A stretch of 64,000 bases of DNA, taken from positions 1,674,001 to 1,738,000 of the forward strand of contig CM066291.1 of the NCBI GenBank assembly GCA_033816765.1, read 5' to 3'. Under the pieces are notes generated by a model. That model ran no database searches. It was not told the origin of the DNA and saw only the letters and a program-made list of their open reading frames with translations. The position numbers and the translations under genes were made by a program. Shown in pieces: positions 1-9,514 of this stretch. Within the stretch, counting starts at the first letter, position 1; each line of letters opens with the position of its first letter. The DNA comes from Nothopassalora personata (taxonomy: Eukaryota > Ascomycota > Dothideomycetes > Mycosphaerellales > Mycosphaerellaceae).

Positions 1-429
1 CACCTCTACTCCCGACGTCCGCTTAAGAGACGCTAGCTCCTCGCGCGCCTCTTCCTCCTCGAGCTCCTCTAACTCCTTAGCGACGGCATCGTCGGTACGA
101 CGCTTAGCTAATCGTAGCTGTTTCTAAAGACGGATCTTACGTATCTTTAGCCGTACCTCCTCCTCTTTAATTCTCTTAAGCTCTAGCTTAAGATTATCGC
201 GCGAATCGCGAAGTCGTTCCTACTCCGGACGAGAAAGACGTATATCGTAATCCTTATAGCGTTTTCGAATATAGGCCGAACACTTTCTAGACCGAGAACC
301 TACGATACACTTTACTACTACGCCCGAGGATCGAGACTTCTAACAATTTGTGTATAGAGCTATTTTAATACTAGAAATTTTAGTATTATAAGTAAGTCGT
401 TAACGGCGTTTATAGGAGGAAGAAGACAT
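1..429 (-). pseudogene. Antisense Cys-rich/coiled-coil accessory ORF of element F (partial)
   Basis: Read on the minus strand from an ATG at 427-429, it starts MSSSSYKRR. It then has a Cys-rich stretch (residues about 29-60, including RKCSAYIRKRYKDYDI) and a long Glu/Lys/Arg-rich coiled coil (LKLELKRIKEEEVRLKIRK, then EELEEEEAREELASL). It is broken by a few TAG codons and runs off the window edge. The same domain order is seen in the antisense ORFs of B1 and B2. I know this type of protein as a common hypothetical product beside fungal Gypsy elements. Its function is unknown; nucleic-acid binding with dimerisation is a guess from composition. Confidence 0.6.
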
Positions 430-502
430 AGTTAACTATTACTATAAGAAATAATAACGGCTTAAGAAGCTACGGGACGAAGCTAGGCTAAGAAGGGGAT
501 AG

Positions 503-881
503 TATTACGGAATGATTCCTATAGACCCTAGAATTATAACGATAAGACGAACACGTAACTTATCCTACCTAAGCGCTTAGACTTAGGGCGATTAGACTAC
601 TTATACTTAGACTAATTAGACTGCTTATGCTTAGAATAATTAGACTAATTACCGAGATCTACGAATCTCCTTTATATTTAGGAACGCTAAGAACCCCTTA
701 TAGTTTCGAGGCGTTTAACTTACTATTTAATATTACTATTTAGAATACACTATAACCTAACCTCTGCCTTACTACTACTTAGTGTTTATAAGACAAAACA
801 GCTACTGCTTTATTACTCTCCCTTAACTTCTTATCGGCCCGAGAATAAACCCGATTAAGCTTATCTTCTTAACTTGTAATA
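503..881 (+). repeat. 3' LTR of element F
   Basis: It starts tattacgg (a mutated TGTTACGG) after a polypurine tract and ends gtaata (from TAACA). The internal motif aggcgtttaactta matches the putative transcript-start and self-priming site of the B LTR. The right edge is set to within a few bases by where the C3 RT sequence resumes. Confidence 0.6.
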
Positions 882-2180
882 TTATTAGGTTATACTAAAC
901 CTAATATACGGCTACCCTACTCCTATCTATCGATACGCCTACGATACTTACGATAAATTCTAGGAACTCGGTATTTCCCTAGAAGAAGCTATACTTCTTT
1001 AGGTTCGTAAATAGGGCGAACTTTCGTAGCCTCTCTAGTACCGCGCGTACGGCTCGTACGTACTCCTTACGCGTTACGCTATAGATAAGGATGTTATCTA
1101 GGTAGACTACGTAGATGTTATCTACTAACCTAGTAAGGGCCTTATTAATGTACCCCTAAAAGGTAGCTAGTACATTAGTTAACCTAAAAGGTATAACTAA
1201 GTACTCGTAGTAACCGTATCGCGTGCGAAACGTAGTCTTCTACTCGTCTCCTCGCTTAATAGGAATACGGTAGTAGGCATCCTATAGGTCGATTATAGTA
1301 AAGAGCCTAGCGCCCTATAGCCTATCTAAGGTCTTACTAATTAGGGGCAGTAGGTACCGGTTCTTTACTATAATCTTATTTAGGCCTCTATAATCTATAT
1401 AGAGCCTAAGAGTACTATTCTTCTTTAGTACGAATAGGATAGGCGTACCCGCCTCGCTTACGGATCGCCTAATCTACCCCTTCTCTATTACTTACGTAAG
1501 GTGCTCCTTTAAGGCCTCTAGCTTAGTTAAGGACTAGTAGTATAGCGGCTTAAAAGGGGGTTTCTTTCCTTTAACGAGATTAATTGTATACTTAACCCCG
1601 TTAGGAATCTTACGCTTCGCCTACTTATTAGGTACGTATATATCTTAGAAGTCTATAAATTCTTTAGGCTACGAGGGCCCCTCTCCTTCGGGTACTACTA
1701 TAGTAATAACCCGAACACTTATCGTATAACCCTACTTTAAGCTCTCGAGATCCTTAAGGAACTCGCGTGCGTTACGGTACTAAATCGTAGGCGTCTCTAT
1801 ACCGTAGTACTACTAGTTATCCTTATTAGCCTTTACTATCCGATTGCGATACCGCTAGGGTCTACCTAAAATAACTAACGGCCTACCTATAGGCGCTATA
1901 TAGTAGATAGCGTCGCTTACGCGCTCTACTCCTATATCGTTAGCTAGTCGTACGCGAACCGTATAGGCGCCGTAGTAATACCCCTAGTTCTACGCGTACG
2001 ACTCTAGATTTAGAAGCTTTATACTACTAATAGGCTATATCTAGTATCGGAGTATATACTCGTACGACACTAAGCTTAAATCTATACCGTTATCTAGAAG
2101 AAACGTAGCCTTGCGAAAGCCCTTACGCGTCTCGACGGCGCCTCGTAAGTAACGCGCTAGACTCGTATCGCCTTGCCTTA
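882..2180 (-). pseudogene. pol: C3 pol fragment: aspartic protease and reverse transcriptase
   Basis: On the minus strand the protease region (about 1800-2170) is followed by RT (about 890-1620). The RT active-site motif falls at 1083-1112 and reads YLDN rather than YLDD, a G-to-A change expected from RIP. Stops are almost all TAG. RNase H, integrase and everything downstream are missing because element F interrupts at 882. It would have copied element RNA inside virus-like particles; this copy is dead. Confidence 0.8.
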
Positions 2181-2189
2181 AGGGGTCTA

Positions 2190-3374
2190 TATAGAAACTT
2201 AGACTTAGGAGCGACTCTTACCTAGTCCTCTACCTTTTCTCTATTTACCCTTCTTAGTTAAAGCCTCGACAGTTTCTAACCTACGAACCGCTTACGTATT
2301 ACGGTCTTTCTATAGGTGTCTATTTCGGTACTCCGTCTTATAGTAACCCTTCCTACCGTAGCCGTAGTACTCTACTTTCGACTTCTAGCTAGTTAAAGAC
2401 GAGCTACCGGCGTCTCGCTACTAACTCGCATCCGAGGCGCCCGGTACTTAACTCTACTTCTATTACTTTAGGCGATCGACCCGCTTATATACGCCCTTAG
2501 CTTTACGCTTACGACGTATATGCTACCCGCGGTCGTACCCTCCGCTACTACCTCGGCGCTCGGTACTTTCGATACGTAAGGCTAGGACTACTAGGTCTTC
2601 TCTAGTCGTAGGGATATTATAGTAGCTAACGATAGCGGACCGTAAGCGAGGCGTAAGCTTCGCTAGTAGGTACCGTATATATTACGCTTCTAAGTAGTCG
2701 CCTAACTAGTCCTCTATAATATCTAGCTTAGTCGCGAACTGTCGCGCTATCTAGTTATCCTTCTATTTCGTAACCTCGTACTCTAATATAACCTTAAGTA
2801 CGCGATTTATAGGATCGCCGTATACGTCTCGGTAGAACTTCTTAAAGTCCTAGTATATATACCCTATAAGATTAACGGCGCTATAGTTAGTATACTATCG
2901 CTCGCTTACCTCTCCGCTAAGGTATATAACCTTATATAGGACCTTTAATTCGTCTATCGCGTATATAGTACCTAAGAGGGCGAAGATAAGTAAGAGCTCC
3001 CGAAGGAATACCCTTACCTTCCTTATCGAATCCCCTCTAAAAGGCGTCGGCTCTTTTAGACGCGGTCGCGTCGTATACGCTACGGCCGCGCCTCGTACTA
3101 TAAGATTATCGTTAGTAGTTATAGAGATAGAGGTAGGGGTTGTAGTAGGGAGGTAATCTTCTCTCCTCCCTCCTATACGCTCTAGAGGCGGTGCGCTTAT
3201 AGCGCGTAAGATCTCTAGCCGCTCGATCTCCCGCTATATCTCTTACTCTTTAATCTTAGCCCGTAAGGCCTCTCTTCTCGTAACTAAGGCTATATAACGC
3301 GCCTACTACTATACTCTAGGGCTTAGGGGTAGCGTAGGCGACTCGCCGTTGTATACGTCGCGATTAGGCTCTAT
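2190..3374 (-). pseudogene. gag: C3 gag with CCHC zinc knuckle
   Basis: The minus-strand gag starts at an ATA (3372-3374) where related copies imply ATG, so the start is lost to a TpG-to-TpA change. The core contains blocks shared with A and C1 gag such as KEPTPFRGDSI and ELKVLYRVIYLSGEVSE. A CCHC knuckle (C-x2-C-x4-H-x4-C, partly changed to Tyr) lies near 2305-2370. Many TAG stops break it. Gag would form the particle shell and bind element RNA. Confidence 0.8.
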
Positions 3375-3394
3375 AGCGTGTATAGATTATAAAG

Positions 3395-3411
3395 AAGGAA
3401 AGCTTTAGAAC
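3395..3411 (-). other. C3 primer-binding site (self-priming type)
   Basis: Read on the element strand, gttctaaagctttcc follows the LTR directly. CTAAAGCTT is complementary to AAGCTTTAG inside the family C LTR (mutated in this copy's LTR). It does not resemble the usual TGG-start tRNA complement. Confidence 0.55.
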
Positions 3412-3609
3412 TATAAGGACCGTAAGGCTATAAGGGGATATCGTAATGTATAGCACGCCTACGATCTTCTAATCGTAGATAAACTAAAACTTACTTTCTT
3501 CTATTAACGCTATACGCGTCTCCTAGTGTACGTATACGCGTTACGTACGGTATACTAAGCCGGGCATAGCCGCATTATATATAAGGGTTAGCTATAGGCT
3601 GCCCTTATA
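3412..3609 (-). repeat. 5' LTR of C3
   Basis: A 198-bp LTR with mutated inverted ends (tataagg..ccttata), near-identical to the C2 LTR (50986-50996 plus 57695-57881) and the C1 LTRs. Confidence 0.85.
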
Positions 3610-3777
3610 GCTAAGTACTCGACATTACTAGTAACCTAAACCTATAAGCGTTCCTCTAGCCGATAATATTTACCTCGGAACCTCTATTAATTAGGCACCT
3701 AATCTAGTTCTTATTTATCCTAAACTCCGCTACTACCTAAGGACTAGGGACTATAGTAAAGTTATTAAGGACACTAG
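3610..3777 (-). mobile_element. D1 fragment (protease region), left of B1
   Basis: 168 bp that match D2 (29698-29862) and continue at 17621 after B1. On the minus strand it holds the start of an aspartic protease whose D2 copy reads INEGSEVNIIG (active-site DxG with Asp changed to Asn). The last five bases, actag, are duplicated at 17616-17620 and mark the B1 insertion. Confidence 0.8.
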
Positions 3778-4152
3778 TGTTACGGTCTAAGTGCGATGGA
3801 CCTAAGGCTCCCCCGCACTAGTACGTAACGATATTAGATCCGTGTCTCGTAACATAGATCCCCTACATAGAGGATCTATTGCTCCCTCGATAGACACTAT
3901 AGACCCTTCGGATCTGTAGGATCTGTAGACAGACACTACGGATCTAGATAACGTATTCCTTTATATTTAGGAACGCTAGAAACCCTTATGGTTCTAATGC
4001 GTTTAACTTATGTTACTATCTCACTAATTAGAATATAACTCTTATTCCTATTATTCATCTTCGCTTAGCTTACTTTAGCCTCTCTAAAGAATACCGCCGC
4101 GTAACTTGACTTATCTCTCTTTTAAGACTAGCCCTAGAACGAGACAATAACA
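3778..4152 (+). repeat. 5' LTR of B1
   Basis: It starts tgttacggtctaag and ends gagacaataaca (TG..CA), 375 bp, paired with 17243-17615. The motif tgcgtttaactta near 4007 is the possible R start. The sequence after the LTR, ctttaaacgcc, is complementary to it over about eight bases, which suggests self-priming. Confidence 0.9.
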
Positions 4153-4169
4153 CTTTAAACGCCCTTAGG

Positions 4170-6480
4170 ATAAGCGCTACTTAAGCAGCTAGTAGGGGAA
4201 CACCCGCCCCTAGCGAAGTAGGAAGCATCCGCCGTGCGCTACTACAATAGACTACTACGAAGGACGATGAGTCTAATAACGATAACGAGCCTACTCTAAG
4301 GAAGAACGACGTTAAGGCTACTAAGCTAGACCTCTTCTACGGAGATAGAGCTAAGTTCGACGACTAGATCAATTAGATAGATATGTATCTTATGTTTAAC
4401 CTAGTCGATGCCGATAAAAGAACTATCTTCGCTATTACGTACCTTCGCGGAAGTGCGTAGAACTAGATTAAACCTTACCTTAAGGAATACCTTAAAGGTA
4501 TAGGACGATTAGACCCTACCGGAATGTTTAGGAGCTACACCCTTTTTAAGGAAAAAATGAAATTAATTGTTGAGAATATGCAGGTCATCGGGTTAAAGAG
4601 GTTGGGGTCTACCGGACCCCAACATGTGGTTGCCCCGCAACAGGATTACGTGGCTGGGTGACGTGGCTGGATCAGGGGTATAAGACTCATCCGAACAGAT
4701 GAGTCTGCCTCTTATCCTTTACATCCACATCCGCGATACTTGTTCATAGAGACACGCTATCCCATTGGGTCCTTCTTCGTCCTAAGGCAAGATTCCATCT
4801 TCCAGTGGCTGCGCAACTCGTACCTGTTTAACATTAATCTTTAGAACCTCGAACGAAGTCTAATAGGCTATACGAATCATTTAACACCTAAAGCAGAAGA
4901 CGTCGTCTACTTTAGAGTATGCAGCCAAATTCGAAGAATACGGATAAATTACCGGATAGGACTAGACGGCGTTAATAACTATGTTCCGACGTGGACTTAA
5001 AGACTCCGTTAAGGACGAGTTAATAAGACACGGGGGACGGATCACTAACCTCGAAGAGCTAATAAAGGCGTCGATCAATATCGATAACTAGCTCTAGGAA
5101 CGACACTAGGAAAGGAAATACGACTCTAAAGTAGGAGGAATAGTAGGATACGCTCCGGATCGTAGACCTTTAGGAGGATACGTTACGAAGGGAGAATTCT
5201 TACGACAAAGCCAGCCCTACTATAGACCATAGCCAATAGAACTGGACGTTACCTAACGAGGACGGAAGATCGACAAGAGTAGGGGCTACGGAAAGCCCTT
5301 TAAAGGAAAAGGAAAACTCATATACTATACCTATAGTAAGGAAGGTCACATAGCGCGGGATTGCCGCGGTAAAAATATAGTACGCCGCGAGCAGTTCAAT
5401 ATAATGCAACCCCGAACTAGTAAATCTAAGAGCAGCGTTAGATCTCGGGGAGATACCGACTATACTCGGAGAGTAGGGGAGAGAGCTAACAATAGAAGCA
5501 CGATGCCTCTCCTAGACCCCTTAGAAGGACGAGGAGGATACTATAGGCAGCAAATGGTAGTCATTCCATTTAATGCGAAGAACCAACCACGACAGTTTAA
5601 TATAATAACACGAAGAGTCGACTACGAGATCGAATCCGAGTCTCGAAATGGTTATAGAAGCCTTTATTAGCGATTCTGTTACTAAGACTCGTGTTAAGTT
5701 TACTACGCCGCGAAGTTAGGCGTAGGGTATTAGCCTTAGTAACTACGAGGAACCCTAGGAGCGACGTATAGGCAAAACGCTACGCTCCGAGAAGTAGATA
5801 TCGACGAATCCTACTTTAACGGAGATAGAAGCGACAAAGAAAATCAGGACCTAGGATAGAACGGATTATAGTTACTAGAACTATAGGAAGAAAGTTAAGA
5901 AACCACCGGGCTAAATACTATTAAGGAAGAACAGGATCCGGAAGAATTAAGCGAAGAAGATTCCTCCGAAGGAGAAGAGAGCGACACTAACGACGACAAC
6001 GAACAACTTACCTTCACGGTAGATGCACCTAAGAAACTGTACGACATAATTATCTACCTATAAAGAAGGTACGAGGAATTCCTACCTAAGATAGGCGGAC
6101 GAAGGAGGCTACATTCCATTAAGTTTAATAAGACACTCGACACCCTACGAGGCATAGCCTAGGGATACCTACTTATGGAAACAACCGAGAATCTAGTAAC
6201 CGCCGTTATAGAACGACTACCGATAGGAAGCCGAATAATAGGAACCGGATATGTTATACCGTTAGGAACATTTATATCGAATAAATTACGTAACATAGTA
6301 CAATACGTACGCGCACTCTACTTAGAAACGTAGAAGATCTAGGAACGCAATAGACTATAAGTGTAGAAATAGGGTAACGGGCTATAGGTTCTAGCCGAAG
6401 CCTCTAGGCACGAAGCATAGCGAACTACATACTATTTAGGAAAAGGATTAGCTCCCTAGGAATAAGCGACCGGAGGGAGT
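4170..6480 (+). pseudogene. gag: B1 gag with CCHC knuckle
   Basis: It starts at ATA (4170-4172); B2 keeps ATG at the same place. The frame reads a capsid-like region (KLDLFYGDRAKFDD, then FRGLKDSVKDELIRHGGR about 4990-5040) and a knuckle near 5320-5375 (SKEGHIARDCRG with the first Cys residues changed to Tyr). A basic and then acidic linker follows, with EEDSSEGEESD near 5960. Stops are mostly TAG. A solo LTR (4568-4833) splits the capsid region; the reading frame continues on both sides when it and one target copy are removed. Confidence 0.82.
4568..4833. mobile_element. Solo LTR inserted in B1 gag
   Basis: 266 bp with TG..CA ends (TGTTGAGAATATG to CTGTTTAACA), flanked by the 5-bp duplication ttaat (4563-4567 and 4834-4838). 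B2 has uninterrupted gag at the same place, which proves insertion. Unlike its surroundings it is rich in CpA and TpG, so it arrived after the RIP of B1 or was too short or too rare to be targeted. No matching full element is in the window. The ends look Copia-like, but I cannot assign a family. Confidence 0.85.
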
Positions 6481-6499
6481 TATGCAATACTTAGGCTCA

Positions 6500-7956
6500 C
6501 GCATCGACATTAAACACAGTTTTCTAGACATAAGCAATCGTTAACGGACATAAGACTAGTGTTATAATCGACTTAGGAGTAGCGGGGAATTTCATCTCCG
6601 AGTCTTTCGTAAGAAGAAACGGGTTAGCTACCCTAAAGAAAAAAATAGGGTTACGAGTTAATCGCGGTAAACGGATTATCGTTACCTAGCGTAGAATAGG
6701 AGACGACACCATTGCTACTAGCTATCTAAATAGTACTACGAGAATATTACCTTAGATGTTACTAATATAGCTAGTTATAATATAGTATTAGGTATGCCTT
6801 AGTTAAGAAAGCACAATCTAGTAATCGACTAGAGAAGAGGAGTACTTACATTTAGGGAACGCGATTACGTTATCGATATTTAGCCTACGTAGTAGTAGCG
6901 TTCACTAGTAGATAAGGTAAGGAAACAGCTAAACGAGATATAGCTTACGCCGAATAGAAGGATAGAAGAACCACCTTCGACCGGGATAGACACTAGCGTA
7001 GGGCCGCCGGGTTACGAAGTTACTAGAAGTGATAGAAGTAACGCACTATCGAAGAATACTAACATCTTAGAGTTAAGTATTCCTAAGGAGTATCGTAAGT
7101 AGTCGCGACTCTTTAAAGAGGAAAGAGGTAAGGATGCCTTACCTAAGCACTAACTATAGGATTACAAGATTAACATTTAGCTAGGGAAAGAGCCTCTATA
7201 GGGACCCCTATATTAAATGTCTAAGAAAGAGCTATAGACCCTACGAGAATAGCTAAAGGAGAAGCTAGCTAAAGGATAGATAAGAAGATCTACCTTAAGT
7301 ATAGGAACTCTATATATGTTCGTTCCAAAAGTAAACGGGAAGTTACGACTCGTATAAGACTATAGGAAGTTAAACGAGATTACGATTAAGAACCGATACC
7401 CGCTACCTAACATCGAAGAAGCATAAGATAGATTAACCGGATCGGACTAGTACACGAAGATTAACCTACGAGATGCCTTCTATGCTATACGAATAGTAGA
7501 AGGAGAAGAATAGAAAACCGCCTTTAGAACAAGATACGGACTCTACGAATTCTTAGTTATGCTAATAGGATTAACTAACGCACCCGCATCCTACTAGGAT
7601 CTTGTTAACGAAACACTTAGAGACCTACTCGACGTATACGTTATCGCCTATATAGACGATATATTAGTCTACACGAAAGGATCCCTTTAGAATTACATAA
7701 AGCAAGTCTAGGACGTATTTAAACGACTTACACGTTTAGGATTTAAGACAGCACCCGAGAAATACGAATTCTATAAGAAAGAAGTTAAATTCTTAGGCTT
7801 TATTATTAGTACTATGGGGATAACGATCGACCCTACGAAGACATAGTTAATTAGAGAATAGCTAGAACCGAAAACAGTTAAGGACGTACAATTATTCCTT
7901 AGACTAGCGAACTATAACCGGAAATTTATTAAGGACTACGTAAAGACAGTAGCACT
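6500..7956 (+). pseudogene. pol: B1 pol, first part: protease and reverse transcriptase
   Basis: An aspartic protease-like region (about 6540-6830; GEFISESFV-type context, then LGMPWLRKHN with TAG at the Trp) is followed by RT from about 7250. RT shows SIGTLYMFVPKVNGKLRLV, NAPASY and an intact YIDDILVYT at about 7650-7676. The frame stops at 7956, where A1 is inserted, and continues at 14662. Most stops are TAG. Confidence 0.85.
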
Positions 7957-7961
7957 AATAA

Positions 7962-8158
7962 TATAAGGGGCAGCCTAGTAGCTAACCCCTACATGTGGCC
8001 TTGCATGTAACATGCGGTCGCGACCGGCTGCTAAGCTGTACGTAACACGCATAAGTACACCATACGACGCGCGATGCGTCTTGAACAAAAGGTAAGAATT
8101 AGTTCATCTACGACTAGCAGGTCGTGGGCGTGCTATGCATTGCGACATCCCCTTAACA
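7962..8158 (+). repeat. 5' LTR of A1
   Basis: 197 bp, tataaggggcagcc (mutated TGTAAGG) to ccccttaaca. It contains ggtcgcgaccgg near 8015 and the putative transcript start aagaattag near 8094. It matches 14460-14656. Confidence 0.93.
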
Positions 8159-8175
8159 GTTCTAATTCTTCTCTT
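8159..8175 (+). other. A1 primer-binding site (self-priming type)
   Basis: gttctaattcttctc follows the LTR directly. CTAATTCTT is the exact complement of AAGAATTAG inside the LTR. In family C both partners differ and still pair (CTAAAGCTT with AAGCTTTAG). That is the arrangement known for self-primed Tf1/sushi-type elements. Confidence 0.7.
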
Positions 8176-8195
8176 CGTTACAATCTATACACGCT

Positions 8196-9350
8196 ATAGA
8201 GTCCGAACGCGACGACAGTAGCGCTACGCCTACGGCTCCCCTAAGCCCTAGGGCCTAGTAATAAGCGAGGCGTATAGCCTTAGTCGTAAGGAGGGATGCC
8301 CTTCGGGTAGAGGTTAAGGAGAAGGAGATATAGAGAGAGATTAAACAGTTAGAGATCTTACGGGACGCAAGCGTGCCGCCGGCGGACCCTTAGGGCGAAT
8401 CCGGCGGAGAACTATCCCCTACTCCCCCTCCCCCTCCTCTATCTATAGTAACTAACGATAATATCGTAGCTCGAGGCGCGGTCGCATCGCATGCGACACG
8501 TTTACGTCTTAAAGAACCTACGCCTTTTAGAGGGGACTCGATTAAGAAAGCACGGGTATTCCTAAGGGAGCTCTCTCTTATCTTTACCCTCTTAGGCGGC
8601 ACGTATGCGACGAACGAGTTAAAGGTCCTATATAGGGTTATATACCTAAGCGGAGAGGTAAGTGAGCGATGGCACGCTAACTATAGCGTCCTTAACCTTA
8701 AAGGGTATACATACTAGGACTTTAAGGAGTTCTATCGAGACGTATGCGGTGATCCTATAAACCGCGTGCTTAACGTAATGTTAGAGTATGAGGCGGTAAA
8801 ATAGAAGGATAACTAGACAGTGCGTTAGTTTACGACTAAGCTAGATGTTATGGAGGATTAGTTAGGGGACTATACGGAGGCGCAACGCGTGCGACATATG
8901 CTCGCTAAGCTTACGCCTAGCCTACGGTCCGCAATCGTTAAGTTTTATAACATCCTAACAACTAGAGAGGAACTAGTAATCCTAGCTTCGCGTATTGAAA
9001 GTACGGAGCGTAGTAGCGGAGGGCACGACCGCGGGTAGCATAGTCGCCGTAGGCGAGAGACTAAGGGCGACTAAGGGCGAAGCGATCGTAGCTCGAAGTA
9101 GTAGAAGCATAGTTAGGCGTCGCGCGACCCGGGTGCGAGTTACTAGCGGGACGCCGGCGGATCGTCTATAACCTTCGATAGGACTAAAGCGGAGTGCTAT
9201 GGATGCTATAAGAAGGGTTACATTAAGACGGATTACCCGAATAGGCACCTATAGAAGGACCGTAGCGCGTAAGCGGTTCGTAGGGTAGACGCTACGAAGG
9301 CTCTAACTAAGAAGGGTAGCGACTAGGGAAAAGGTAGAGGACTAGAAGTA
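8196..9350 (+). pseudogene. gag: A1 gag with CCHC knuckle
   Basis: The presumed start is ATA (8196-8198), followed by ESERDDSSATPTAPLSP. The capsid-like core includes KEPTPFRGDSIKKARVF, ELKVLYRVIYLSGEVSERW and ASRIESTERSSGGHDRG. The knuckle at about 9190-9240 reads CYGCYKKGYIKTDYPNR, a CCHC motif with His and the last Cys changed to Tyr; A2 keeps the last Cys. Stops are TAG-dominated. The role is particle assembly and RNA packaging. Confidence 0.85.
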
Positions 9351-9514
9351 GGTCGCTCCTAAGTCCGAGTTTTCCTACAGTCGACCCCTTAAGGCGAGTA
9401 GATGTGTGTCCATCGTAGCGACTAGGGAAAAGGTAGAGGACTATAAGTAGGTCGCTCCTAAGTCCGAGTTTTCCTAAAGTCGACCCCTTAAGGCGAGTAG
9501 ATGCGTGTCTAGCG
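9315..9514 (+). repeat. Tandem 100-bp duplication at the A1 gag/protease junction
   Basis: gtagcgactagggaaaagg starts at 9315 and again at 9415, so the period is 100 bp with few differences. A2 has the same duplication, while C1 has one unit at the same place. Since 100 is not a multiple of three, the duplication changes the frame relation between gag and pol. Confidence 0.85.

Larger units (their letters stand above)
1..881 (+). mobile_element. Gypsy LTR element F, 3' end only
   Basis: This is the 3' portion of a plus-oriented LTR retrotransposon; the rest lies left of the window. It ends in an LTR (503-881) preceded by a purine tract (agaaggggatag). It resembles family B in layout: a Cys-rich/coiled-coil ORF on the opposite strand just before the 3' LTR, and LTR motifs such as tttatatttaggaacgcta. 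It interrupts C3, whose RT resumes near 882. The left target duplication is outside the window, so the insertion itself is inferred. Confidence 0.7.
882..3609 (-). mobile_element. Gypsy chromovirus C3 (5' part: LTR, gag, protease, RT)
   Basis: This is a minus-oriented family C element. Its 5' LTR is at the right (3412-3609), followed leftward by gag, a CCHC knuckle, protease and the first part of RT, where element F cuts it. It aligns almost base for base with C2 (61870-64000). The five bases right of the LTR are gctaa; the partner duplication would lie left of the window. The continuation of D1 at 3610 suggests C3 inserted into D1. Confidence 0.85.
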
